From: an uncultured Collinsella sp.
GTDB lineage: Bacteria; Actinomycetota; Coriobacteriia; Coriobacteriales; Coriobacteriaceae
Assembly (NCBI GenBank): GCA_934646865.1
Contig: CAKUEU010000003.1
Coordinates: forward strand, 1 to 64,000
Reading direction: 5' to 3'
DNA: 64,000 bases
The notes beneath the pieces are model-generated. The model was given only the letters and a program-made list of their open reading frames with translations. It was not told the DNA's origin and did not search any database. How positions within the stretch are numbered: position 1 is the stretch's first letter; each line of letters begins with the position of its first letter. The position numbers were made by a program, and so were the translations under genes. This document shows positions 16,034 through 24,011 of the stretch, one piece after another.

Positions 16034-17797
16034 ATGAAGGCACTCTACAATGACGGTTCGGTGGCCGAGCTCCCGCAGGACGAGGTCACGCACGTCATCC
16101 GCCACTCCGCCGCGCACATTATGGCGCAGGCCATCAAGCGCCTGTACCCCCAGGCCGACTTTGCCTACGGTCCCGCGACCGACAACGGCTTCTACTACGA
16201 CGTCGACCTGCCCGAGGGCGTCAAGATCAGCGAGGACGACTTCCCCGCGATCGAGGCCGAGATGAAAAAGATCGTCAAGGAGAACCTCAAGTTTTCCGTG
16301 TACGAGAAGCCCCGCGCCGAGGCCATCGCCCTTATGGAGGAGCGCGGCGAGAAGTACAAGGTCGAGCACATCGGCGACCTGGACGACGACGCCCGCATTA
16401 CCTTCTACCAGCAGGGCGACTATATCGACATGTGCGTCGGCCCCCACATCTGCTACACCAAGGCGCTCAAGGCCTTTAAGCTCACCGGCGTCTCGGGCGC
16501 CTACTGGAAGGGCGACAAGGACAACAAGATGCTCACCCGCATCAACGGCGTCGCCTTTGCCACCAAGGAAGAGCTCGACGAGCACATGCACATGCTGGAG
16601 GAGGCCAAGAAGCGCGACCACCGCAAGATCGGCCGCGAGATGGACCTCTTTATGATGCGCGACGAGGCCCCCGGCTTCCCGTTCTTCCTGCCCAACGGCA
16701 TGATCCTTAAGAACACGCTGCTGGACTACTGGCGCGAGATCCACCACAAGGCCGGCTACGTGGAGATCTCCACGCCGCTCATCATGAACAAGCAGCTGTG
16801 GAAGACCAGTGGCCACTGGGATCACTACAAGGACAACATGTACTCCACCGTCATCGACGACGAAGAGTACTGCATTAAGCCCATGAACTGCCCAGGCGGC
16901 GTGCTGGTGTACGCCTCCAAGCCGCACTCCTACCGCGAGCTGCCCATCCGCGCCGGCGAGATCGGCCTGGTGCACCGCCACGAGCTGCGCGGCGCCCTGC
17001 ACGGCCTGTTCCGCGTGCGCTGCTTTAACCAGGACGACGCCCACCTGTTTGTGCGTCCCGACCAGCTGACCGACGAGATCGTGGGCGTGGTCAACCTCAT
17101 CGACTCCGTGTACCAGAAGTTTGGCTTTAAGTACCACGTTGAGCTGTCCACCCGCCCCGAGGACTCCATGGGTTCCGACGAGGACTGGGCTCGCGCCGAG
17201 GAGGGTCTGCGCACCGCTCTTGAGCAGCTGCACATGGACTACGAGGTCAACGAGGGCGACGGCGCCTTCTACGGCCCCAAGATCGACTTCCACCTGGAGG
17301 ACTCGCTCGGCCGTACCTGGCAGTGCGGTACCGTCCAGCTCGACTTCCAGATGCCGCTCAACTTTGACCTGGAGTACGTGGACGCCGACGGCACCAAGAA
17401 GCGCCCCATCATGCTGCACCGCGTGTGCTTTGGCTCCATCGAGCGCTTCATTGGTATTTTGATTGAGCACTTTGCGGGCAAGTTCCCCACCTGGCTTGCT
17501 CCCGTGCAGGTCAAGGCCCTGCCTGTTTCCGAGAAGAGCCGCGACTACGCCCACGAGGTGTGCGCCAAGCTGGAGCAGGCCGGCATTCGCGTGGTCTGCG
17601 ACGATCGCGACGAGAAGATTGGCTACAAGATCCGCGAGGCCCGCAGCATCGACCGCGTGCCCTACATGCTCATCCTGGGCGAGAAGGAGGTCGAGGCCGG
17701 CAACATCTCCGTCCGCGATCGCTCCAACGAGACCGTTCAGATGAGCGTTGACGAGTTTGTTGCCAAGGTGCTCGAGGAGATCAAGACTCGTGCCTAA
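16034..17797 (+). CDS. thrS: Threonine--tRNA ligase lacking the TGS domain
   Basis: Class II synthetase that charges tRNA-Thr. The start ATG 16034 follows GAGAGGAG. The protein begins directly at the editing (SAD) region, with HSAAHIMAQA near residue 26 and the metal-site HICYTKAL region near 140. The class II core follows: motif 2 around LVHRHELRGALHGLFRVR, zinc ligands in MNCPGG and later His residues, and motif 3 around RPIMLHRVCFGSIERFIGIL. An anticodon-binding domain ends the protein (about residues 490-587). Length is 587 aa against about 640 for the usual form; the roughly 60-residue N-terminal TGS domain is absent. Followed by a strong terminator. Confidence 0.96.
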   Translation: MKALYNDGSVAELPQDEVTHVIRHSAAHIMAQAIKRLYPQADFAYGPATDNGFYYDVDLPEGVKISEDDFPAIEAEMKKIVKENLKFSVYEKPRAEAIALMEERGEKYKVEHIGDLDDDARITFYQQGDYIDMCVGPHICYTKALKAFKLTGVSGAYWKGDKDNKMLTRINGVAFATKEELDEHMHMLEEAKKRDHRKIGREMDLFMMRDEAPGFPFFLPNGMILKNTLLDYWREIHHKAGYVEISTPLIMNKQLWKTSGHWDHYKDNMYSTVIDDEEYCIKPMNCPGGVLVYASKPHSYRELPIRAGEIGLVHRHELRGALHGLFRVRCFNQDDAHLFVRPDQLTDEIVGVVNLIDSVYQKFGFKYHVELSTRPEDSMGSDEDWARAEEGLRTALEQLHMDYEVNEGDGAFYGPKIDFHLEDSLGRTWQCGTVQLDFQMPLNFDLEYVDADGTKKRPIMLHRVCFGSIERFIGILIEHFAGKFPTWLAPVQVKALPVSEKSRDYAHEVCAKLEQAGIRVVCDDRDEKIGYKIREARSIDRVPYMLILGEKEVEAGNISVRDRSNETVQMSVDEFVAKVLEEIKTRA

Positions 17798-17822
17798 GAC
17801 AGGCCATACAACAATTAACAAA

Positions 17823-17856
17823 GGCGACCGTCCACAAAGGGCGGTCGTCTTTTTTA
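17823..17856 (+). terminator. Intrinsic terminator of thrS
   Basis: GCGACCGTCC and GGGCGGTCGT form the stem around ACAAA, followed by CTTTTTT. Confidence 0.85.
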
Positions 17857-17871
17857 GTGCCGAAATAAGAA

Positions 17872-17898
17872 AAGCCGCTGGTTGAGCGGCTTTTTTTG
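17872..17898 (+). terminator. Second intrinsic terminator ahead of the polysaccharide operon
   Basis: AGCCGCT-GGTTG-AGCGGCT followed by seven T. This tandem terminator insulates the operon leader from thrS. Confidence 0.85.
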
Positions 17899-17910
17899 TT
17901 GCACAAAAAG

Positions 17911-18032
17911 GTACAGGTTTTTGTAGAGGGGTATGGAGATGTATCTACGGGCAGTACATTTTGCGTAATCTGGGCAAACGCGGATTAATTGCTCGTATAA
18001 TGTCGTCTGTCGAAAGATACAAAAACCTGTAC
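17911..18032 (+). promoter_or_regulatory. Promoter of the polysaccharide operon inside a 15-bp inverted repeat pair
   Basis: GTACAGGTTTTTGTA (17911-17925) and its exact reverse complement TACAAAAACCTGTAC (18018-18032) bracket a consensus -10 TATAAT at 17996-18001. The -35 is weak. The downstream copy would fall at about +10 of the transcript. Paired sites this far apart suit DNA looping by a repressor; no local regulator gene other than the NusG paralogue is seen. Confidence 0.55.
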
Positions 18033-18082
18033 TTTTGCGACTGCGCCTAGCTGCGAGCGAGAAGCCTGTTCTAAACGCCCCT

Positions 18083-18104
18083 GCATTTGCGTGCATCGCA
18101 AAGC
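18083..18104 (+). promoter_or_regulatory. Small leader hairpin upstream of the NusG paralogue
   Basis: TTTGCG-TGCAT-CGCAAA (18086-18102) with a two-base GC extension past a bulged A. It lies in the leader some 20-40 bases ahead of the NusG-paralogue start. LoaP-type factors are known to recognise a small leader RNA hairpin in their target operons, so this is a candidate; the match is by position and shape only. Confidence 0.35.
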
Positions 18105-18124
18105 CAAAAAGAGGGGGCGAGAAC

Positions 18125-18715
18125 ATGGAACAGACGGCACGGCGCCAAGAGCAGCTGCCGGGCGCATTTAACAGCGTCACCACCAACAGCCAGCACGGCC
18201 GCGTCCGCTGGTATCTGGTTCACACCCCCAATGGTAAAGAGCGCGAGACCTGCGAAAAGGTCCGCCATATTATCCCGCACGAGCTGATGCAGGACGCTTT
18301 TGTGATGCAAAAGGAGTTCTGGTTTAAGCGGGACGGCGCCTGGTCGCTCCAAACCAAACCCATGTACAAGGAATATTTCTTCGTCGCCACACACGATGCC
18401 GCCGCGCTCGATAGGGCCCTAGCCCAGTTGAGCTTTGGCTGCCGCATCGCCGGCAGTAGGGAGCGGGCGTATATGCCCATGCCGGACGATGCACAGGATT
18501 GGTACCGCAGCGTGCTGGACGACGACGGCGTGGTGCGCAACAGCGTCGCACGCATAGAAGACGGCGTGTTGCACATAGAACAGGGTCCCTTGGTGGGGCA
18601 AGAGGCCCGCGTTAAAAAGATCGACCGTCATAAACGCTGGTGCCTGGTAGACGTAGGCGAAGGCGACTCCGCATTTAGGGAGCTGCTGCCGCTGGACGTT
18701 CCCAGCAAAACGTAA
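18125..18715 (+). CDS. NusG paralogue, LoaP-like transcription antitermination factor
   Basis: 196-aa specialised NusG-family protein. The NGN domain covers about residues 15-125 (RWYLVHTPNGKERETCEKV, then PMYKEYFFVATHD). A C-terminal KOW-like domain follows, about residues 145-190 (GPLVGQEARVKKIDRHKRW). Start ATG 18125 follows GAGGGGG. It is the first gene of a run of about 17 co-directional polysaccharide genes; NusG paralogues in this position (LoaP, RfaH-type, UpxY-type) keep RNA polymerase going through long operons. Assignment to LoaP rather than another branch is an inference. Confidence 0.88.
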   Translation: MEQTARRQEQLPGAFNSVTTNSQHGRVRWYLVHTPNGKERETCEKVRHIIPHELMQDAFVMQKEFWFKRDGAWSLQTKPMYKEYFFVATHDAAALDRALAQLSFGCRIAGSRERAYMPMPDDAQDWYRSVLDDDGVVRNSVARIEDGVLHIEQGPLVGQEARVKKIDRHKRWCLVDVGEGDSAFRELLPLDVPSKT

Positions 18716-18762
18716 GGGAGACTTTGCAACCAGCTATTCGTTCGCATTTTTGAATTTACCGA

Positions 18763-19551
18763 TTGGGGGGGGTCCTGGAGGACAGGGCCGTACGTTGGAT
18801 TTTGGCTGCTAAAGAAGTAACAGAGAGCAATGCGCCTGTGGGGGCGGTGCTGATTGCTCAGGCCATGGACCGGCGCGAGGGCGCCGGCCGCTACAAGGCC
18901 GTGCAATCCATTATGGACTGGGATCGCTCGCGCCTGGCCTACCGGGCCGTTAAGCGTGCGTTCGACATCGTGTTCAGCGGTGTCGTGCTGGCGGTCATCG
19001 CCATCCCCAGCCTTGTGCTTGCCGCCGTCATCCGCATCGAGAGCGAGGGCAACCCCTTCTACAGCCAGATCCGCGTTGGCCAGACCCACCCCGACGGCAG
19101 CCTGACCACCTTCCGCATGTGGAAGTTTCGCTCCATGTACAAGGACGCCGACGATCGCCTCGCCGAGCTCAAGGAGCAAAACGAGATCGCCGGCGCCATG
19201 TTCAAGATGAGGGAGGACCCCCGCGTCACTAGGATCGGTAAGTTCATCCGCAAACATTCCATCGATGAGTTCCCGCAGTTCCTGAATGTTTTCCTGGGAC
19301 AGATGTCTGTCGTGGGCCCGCGCCCGCCGCTGCCCAATGAGGTCGCGGAGTATACAGAGTACGACCTGCAGAGGCTAGCGGTGAAGCCAGGTATTACGGG
19401 GCTCTGGCAGGTGACGGAGCGAAACTCCACCGGGTTCGACGGCATGGTCCGCCGTGATCTCGAGTACATAGCCAAGCGCGGAATCGTCATGGATCTCAAG
19501 ATCGTCCTCCTCACGGTTCTGGAGGTCTTCAACGGAAGCGATGCGTACTAA
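18763..19551 (+). CDS. Priming sugar-1-phosphate transferase (polyprenyl-phosphate, WcaJ/WbaP C-domain type)
   Basis: Membrane enzyme that transfers a sugar-1-phosphate to undecaprenyl phosphate, the first step of repeat-unit synthesis. One hydrophobic segment ([20 protein letters not shown]) is followed by the PGPTase core: [31 protein letters not shown] helix with DEFPQFLN, then [14 protein letters not shown] and [10 protein letters not shown]. The start is unsure. The frame opens at TTG 18763, directly on a run of eight G (18765-18772), without a proper ribosome site. TTG 18802, GTG 18838 and ATG 18865 are alternatives; ATG 18865 would give 228 aa. If the first start is real, slippage in the G8 tract would switch the gene off. 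Confidence 0.88.
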   Translation: MGGVLEDRAVRWILAAKEVTESNAPVGAVLIAQAMDRREGAGRYKAVQSIMDWDRSRLAYRAVKRAFDIVFSGVVLAVIAIPSLVLAAVIRIESEGNPFYSQIRVGQTHPDGSLTTFRMWKFRSMYKDADDRLAELKEQNEIAGAMFKMREDPRVTRIGKFIRKHSIDEFPQFLNVFLGQMSVVGPRPPLPNEVAEYTEYDLQRLAVKPGITGLWQVTERNSTGFDGMVRRDLEYIAKRGIVMDLKIVLLTVLEVFNGSDAY

Positions 19552-19589
19552 TGCCTAACTTTAATGCTCGATTCGAATCGGAGAAGAAA

Positions 19590-20849
19590 ATGAAGATTGC
19601 CGTCGCCGGCACTGGCTACGTAGGCCTATCCCTCGCCGTTCTGCTCTCGCAGCACAACGAGGTGCACGCCCTGGACATCGTGCCCGAGAAAGTCGAGAAG
19701 ATCAACAGTTACGTATCGCCCATCCAGGACGACGAGATCGAGCGCTTCCTTGCGGAGGCCAAGGCGGGGGAGCGGCAGCTCGACCTGCACGCCACCGTCG
19801 AAGTGGAAGAGGCCTATGCGGGCGCCGACTACGCCGTCATCGCCACGCCGACCAACTACGATTCCGATAAGAACTTCTTCGACACTTCCTCCGTCGAGGC
19901 CGCCATCGCCGCCGTGCGCTCGGTGAACCCGGATGCCTGGATCGTCATCAAGTCCACGATCCCCGTCGGCTACACCGCGGGCCTGCGCGAGAGGCTGGGC
20001 GACAGCAAGATCTTCTTCAGCCCGGAGTTCCTGCGTGAGAGCAAGGCGCTCTACGACAACCTGCACCCCTCCCGCATCGTGGTGGGCGCTCCCAAGGACG
20101 ACGCCGACGCCGTCGCGGCGGCCGAGCGCTTCGCCGGCCTGCTCGCTCAGGGCGCCGATCCAGTTGAGCTCGAACGCGTCAACGCGGACGGCTCAAAGGG
20201 CATCCCCGAGCTCGTGCTTGGCACCACCGAGGCCGAGGCCGTCAAGCTCTTCGCCAACACCTACCTGGCGCTGCGCGTGGCCTACTTCAACGAGCTCGAC
20301 ACCTACTGCGAGGTCCGCGGCCTCAACACCCGCGATGTCATCGACGGCGTCTGCCTGGAGCCGCGCATCGGCAGCCACTACAACAACCCCAGCTTCGGCT
20401 ACGGCGGCTACTGCCTGCCCAAGGACACCAAGCAGCTGCTGGCCAACTACAAGGACGTGCCCCAGAACCTGATCGAGGCCATCGTGGAGGCCAACCGCAC
20501 CCGCAAGGACTTCGTCGCCGACGAGGTGCTGCAGATGGTCTGGGACCGCGTGTACGAGGGCAAGCCGAAGCCGGTCGTGGGCGTGTACCGCCTGACGATG
20601 AAGTCCAACTCCGACAACTTCCGCGCGAGCTCGATCCAGGGCGTCATGAAGCGCGTGAAGGCCAAGGGCGTGCCCGTGGTGGTCTACGAGCCCACGCTGG
20701 ACGCGCCGGAGTTCTTCGGCTCCGAGGTCACCCACGACCTTGAGGCCTTCAAGGCGAAGTGCGACGTAATCGTCGCCAACCGCTGGAGCGACGAGCTCGC
20801 GGATGTGGCGGACAAGGTCTATACACGCGACCTGTTTAAACGAGACTAG
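19590..20849 (+). CDS. ugd: UDP-glucose 6-dehydrogenase
   Basis: Oxidises UDP-glucose twice with NAD+ to UDP-glucuronate. N-terminal Rossmann motif [14 protein letters not shown] at residue 3, sugar-binding block [20 protein letters not shown], and the catalytic cysteine in [13 protein letters not shown] near residue 275. The C-terminal UDP-binding domain is to about 419. Start ATG 19590 (MKIAVAG) follows GGAG; 13 earlier in-frame codons exist but lack a ribosome site. The next gene, a UDP-glucuronate epimerase-like enzyme, probably uses its product. Confidence 0.95.
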   Translation: MKIAVAGTGYVGLSLAVLLSQHNEVHALDIVPEKVEKINSYVSPIQDDEIERFLAEAKAGERQLDLHATVEVEEAYAGADYAVIATPTNYDSDKNFFDTSSVEAAIAAVRSVNPDAWIVIKSTIPVGYTAGLRERLGDSKIFFSPEFLRESKALYDNLHPSRIVVGAPKDDADAVAAAERFAGLLAQGADPVELERVNADGSKGIPELVLGTTEAEAVKLFANTYLALRVAYFNELDTYCEVRGLNTRDVIDGVCLEPRIGSHYNNPSFGYGGYCLPKDTKQLLANYKDVPQNLIEAIVEANRTRKDFVADEVLQMVWDRVYEGKPKPVVGVYRLTMKSNSDNFRASSIQGVMKRVKAKGVPVVVYEPTLDAPEFFGSEVTHDLEAFKAKCDVIVANRWSDELADVADKVYTRDLFKRD

Positions 20850-20858
20850 GTGGTATGA

Positions 20859-21905
20859 ATGGCAAATAGAAAAGTCCTCGTCACCGGAGCCGCCGGCTTC
20901 ATCGGCGCGTTCCTCGTCAAGAAGCTGCTCGAGGAGACCGATGACGTGATCGTCGGCCTCGACAACCTCAACAGCTACTACGACCCCGGCATCAAGGACG
21001 CGCGCCTGCGCATGCTGGCCGAGGTAGACACCGACGGCCGCTTCGCCTTCGTTCGCGGCGACCTGTGCGACGCCGCCCTCATCGAGCGCCTGTTCGCCGA
21101 GAACGGCTTCGACGTCGTGGTGAACCTCGCCGCCCAGGCGGGCGTCCGCTACTCCATCGAGAACCCGCGCGCCTACCTGGAGAGCAACCTCGTCGGATTC
21201 TTCAACGTGCTCGAGTCCTGCCGCCACCATCCGGTGAAGCACCTGGTCTACGCCAGCTCCAGTTCGGTCTACGGCGGCAACAAGAAGGTGCCGTTCTCCG
21301 AGGAGGACCGCGTGGACTCGCCGGTGTCGCTCTACGCCGCCACCAAGAAGTCCAACGAGCTCATGGCAGCCGCCTACTCCAAGCTCTATTCCATCCCGGC
21401 GACGGGCCTTCGCTTCTTCACGGTGTACGGCCCCATGGGTAGGCCGGACATGGCCTACTTCGGTTTCACCGAGAAGCTGCGCCGCGGCGACACCATCAAG
21501 ATCTTCAACATGGGCGACTGCCGCCGCGATTTCACCTACGTCGACGACATCGTCGAGGGCGTGAGGCGCGTCATGGACGCCGCGCCCGAGGTCCAGATGG
21601 GCGAGGACGGGCTGCCGCTCGCCGCGCACCGTGTCTACAACATCGGCAACTCGCACCCCGAGAACCTGCTCGACTTCGTCGACACGCTGCAGCGCGTGCT
21701 GGTGGAGGAGCGCGTGTTGCCCGACGGCTACGACTTCGAGGCGCACAAACAACTCGTTCCGATGCAGCCCGGTGACGTGCCCGTCACCTATGCCGACACC
21801 ACGGCGCTCCAGCGCGACCTGGGTTACAAGCCTGCTACGCCGCTCGAGGACGGCCTGAGGGCTTTCGCCAAGTGGTATCGCGAGTACTACTTGATCGGAG
21901 ACTAG
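20859..21905 (+). CDS. NAD-dependent epimerase, UDP-glucuronate 4-epimerase type
   Basis: Extended SDR of 348 aa. NAD motif VTGAAGFIGAFLVKKLL at residue 8, followed by DNLNSYYDPGIKDARL, which is characteristic of UDP-glucuronate 4-epimerases. The catalytic Ser in YASSSSVYGGN and the YxxxK motif YAATKKSNE lie near residue 160; later come RFFTVYGPMGRPDM and DFTYVDDIVEG. It directly follows ugd, which supports the interconversion of UDP-glucuronate and UDP-galacturonate as its reaction. UDP-glucose 4-epimerase activity cannot be ruled out from sequence alone. Confidence 0.9.
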   Translation: MANRKVLVTGAAGFIGAFLVKKLLEETDDVIVGLDNLNSYYDPGIKDARLRMLAEVDTDGRFAFVRGDLCDAALIERLFAENGFDVVVNLAAQAGVRYSIENPRAYLESNLVGFFNVLESCRHHPVKHLVYASSSSVYGGNKKVPFSEEDRVDSPVSLYAATKKSNELMAAAYSKLYSIPATGLRFFTVYGPMGRPDMAYFGFTEKLRRGDTIKIFNMGDCRRDFTYVDDIVEGVRRVMDAAPEVQMGEDGLPLAAHRVYNIGNSHPENLLDFVDTLQRVLVEERVLPDGYDFEAHKQLVPMQPGDVPVTYADTTALQRDLGYKPATPLEDGLRAFAKWYREYYLIGD

Positions 21906-21910
21906 CTGTC

Positions 21911-22378
21911 GTGGATCTTTCTAAGGCGAAGATATGTATCCCCAGTTCTAGTGGTGGACATCTTACACATATGTGGCTCCTGAGGCCCGTATGGGAGCGT
22001 GCCGCTGATCGGTTCTGGGTGACCTTCGACAAGGAGGATGCGAACTCCCTGCTGGAGGGGGAGCGCGTCTACCGCTGCCACTACCCGACGAACCGCAACA
22101 TTCCGAACCTGTTGAAGAACACGGTGCTTGCCTGGAAGGTGCTCCGCAAGGAGCGTCCCGACCTGATTATCAGCTCCGGTGCCGCGGTTGCGGTGCCGTT
22201 CTTTCTGATCGGCAAGATACTCGGGTCTAAGTGCGTCTACGTGGAGGTCTTCGACCGCGTGGACAAGCCCACGATGACCGGCCGCATGCTCAACGGCGTT
22301 GCCGACCTCTTTGTAGTGCAGTGGCCAGAGCAGCTCGATGTTTACAAGAACGCCGCCGACCTCGGCTCTATCTTCTAG
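21911..22378 (+). CDS. PssD/Alg14-like subunit of a two-part glycosyltransferase
   Basis: 155-aa Alg14-family protein: SSSGGHLTHMWLLRPVW near residue 10, PDLIISSGAAVAVPFFLIGKI in the middle and VQWPEQLDVYK at the end. In this family (Cps14F, PssD, Alg14) the protein recruits and activates the separate catalytic subunit encoded next door (here 22391). I chose GTG 21911, 5 bases after the epimerase stop with GGAG upstream; an ATG at 21872 inside the epimerase gene is the alternative. Confidence 0.87.
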   Translation: MDLSKAKICIPSSSGGHLTHMWLLRPVWERAADRFWVTFDKEDANSLLEGERVYRCHYPTNRNIPNLLKNTVLAWKVLRKERPDLIISSGAAVAVPFFLIGKILGSKCVYVEVFDRVDKPTMTGRMLNGVADLFVVQWPEQLDVYKNAADLGSIF

Positions 22379-22390
22379 GGAGGGACGCGC

Positions 22391-22876
22391 ATGGTATTCG
22401 TGACCGTGGGCACCCACGAACAGCAGTTCGACCGCCTGGTCAAGGCGGTCGACGATCTCAAGGCGGACGGGACGCTTGATGAGCCTGTCTATATCCAGAC
22501 GGGTTACTCGACTTACGAGCCCGTCCACTGCGACCACTCGCAGTTCGTGCCGTTCCGACAGATGAAGAGCTACATGGAGGGTGCCGATGTGGTGATTACG
22601 CACGGCGGCCCCTCAAGCTTCATCGAGGCCATGGCTGCAGGCAAGGTGCCCGTCGTTGTGCCCCGCAGGGGCGACCTTGACGAGCATGTGAACAACCATC
22701 AGGCCGACTTCGTGCGCATCGTCGCGGAGCGCCAAGGCGGGATCGTGCCTGTCTACGACGTGATGGACCTTTCCGCCGCCATCGAGCGCGCCCGCGAGCT
22801 CTCGCGTGGCGTTACTTTTAAGAGCCACAACGCCGAGTTCTGCCGAGAGCTCGAGAGACTGATAGAAGGAATTTAA
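22391..22876 (+). CDS. PssE/Alg13-like catalytic glycosyltransferase subunit
   Basis: 161-aa GT28 C-domain protein: MVFVTVGTHEQQFDRLV at the N-terminus, VVITHGGPSSFIEAMAAGKVPVVVPR (UDP-sugar binding) near residue 75 and DEHVNNHQ after it. Pairs with the PssD-like gene 12 bases upstream to form one membrane-associated glycosyltransferase, as in Alg13/Alg14. Ribosome site AGGGA precedes the ATG. The donor sugar is unknown. Confidence 0.9.
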   Translation: MVFVTVGTHEQQFDRLVKAVDDLKADGTLDEPVYIQTGYSTYEPVHCDHSQFVPFRQMKSYMEGADVVITHGGPSSFIEAMAAGKVPVVVPRRGDLDEHVNNHQADFVRIVAERQGGIVPVYDVMDLSAAIERARELSRGVTFKSHNAEFCRELERLIEGI

Positions 22877-22880
22877 CCGC

Positions 22881-24011
22881 ATGACTAAACCCCGCGCCGG
22901 CATACTCAGTATGCAGAGGATCTACAACTACGGGTCCTTCCTGCAGGCTTTCGGCCTGAAGTCCATCCTGGAGTCCCTTGGCTGCGATGTGCAGTTCGTT
23001 GACTACGAGCCTGGCAAGTGCCTGGTCACGTCCCCGTCATCGAAGAAGGGCGTCGCCCGCAAGGCGGAGAAGGCTCTCGAGGTATTCCGCTACGACGCCC
23101 CGCTCAGGGACAAGCTCGCCTTCATCCGCTACAAACGCAGCTACGCCCAGCGCTTCTACCCGATGCTCGGTGTCACTGAGGAGCCCAACCTTGACCCCGA
23201 CATCGACCTCCTGGTCATTGGCAGCGACGAGGTGTTCAACTGCGTGCAGGATAACGCTAATGTCGGCTTTACGCCCGCGCTTTTCGGCACCGGGTCGCGC
23301 GCTGGACGCAAGGTAACATACGCCGCTTCCTTCGGCAACACCACGCTCGACAAGCTTGACCGTTACGGCAAGCGTGAAGAGGTTGCGGGCTACCTCAAGC
23401 GTCTCGATGCCGTCTCTGCTCGCGATGCCAACACGGGTGCCATTGTCGAGTTACTTACGGGGGGAGCGCCGACCTTCAACTTGGACCCGGTGCTCGCCTA
23501 CGACTATTTTGGCGAGTGCGGGCTGATTCCCGCCGAGGTCGACGAGGACCGCTACATGATCGCATACGGCTACTCGGGCCGCCTCACGGCCGAGGAGTGC
23601 GCCGCCGTGCGCGCCTACGCCGATCAGCGCGGCCTCAAGGTGCTCAATATCGGTGGGGTTCAGGGCGTCTGCGATCGCTTCGTGGATTGCACGCCCTTTG
23701 AGGTGCTCGCCTACTTCAAGCATGCTGAGGCCGTGGTGACAGACACCTTCCACGGCACCATCTTCTCGACCATCTCCCACACGCCCTTCGCCTCCTTCGT
23801 GAGGAGCTCGGGTTACGGTAACTCCGAGAAGCTCACCGACCTGTTGCGCCGCCTGGGCCTGACTTCCCGTGCTGCAACTGGGGCGGGAGAGCTCGCCGCC
23901 ACCCTTGACGCGCCCGTAGACTGGGCCGCCACCGACGCCGTCGTTCGCGCGGGCCGCGAGGCTGCGCGCGCCTATCTTAAGAAGGAGGTCTCCGTATGTA
24001 TACGGAGCTAA
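22881..24011 (+). CDS. Polysaccharide pyruvyl transferase family protein
   Basis: 376-aa protein of the CsaB/WcaK-like fold. N-terminal GILSMQRIYNYGSFLQAFGLK is a common opening of this family. DLLVIGSDEVFNC near residue 105 and the C-terminal VVTDTFHGTIFSTI block with FHGT are diagnostic. Expected to add a pyruvate ketal (from phosphoenolpyruvate) to a sugar of the repeat unit. Its 3' end overlaps the MenD-like gene by 16 bases, implying coupled translation. Confidence 0.9.
   Translation: MTKPRAGILSMQRIYNYGSFLQAFGLKSILESLGCDVQFVDYEPGKCLVTSPSSKKGVARKAEKALEVFRYDAPLRDKLAFIRYKRSYAQRFYPMLGVTEEPNLDPDIDLLVIGSDEVFNCVQDNANVGFTPALFGTGSRAGRKVTYAASFGNTTLDKLDRYGKREEVAGYLKRLDAVSARDANTGAIVELLTGGAPTFNLDPVLAYDYFGECGLIPAEVDEDRYMIAYGYSGRLTAEECAAVRAYADQRGLKVLNIGGVQGVCDRFVDCTPFEVLAYFKHAEAVVTDTFHGTIFSTISHTPFASFVRSSGYGNSEKLTDLLRRLGLTSRAATGAGELAATLDAPVDWAATDAVVRAGREAARAYLKKEVSVCIRS

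Noticed and set aside
15545-17821. 758-codon minus-strand frame over thrS
   Set aside because: Val/Leu/His-rich antisense shadow of thrS, typical of high-GC DNA.
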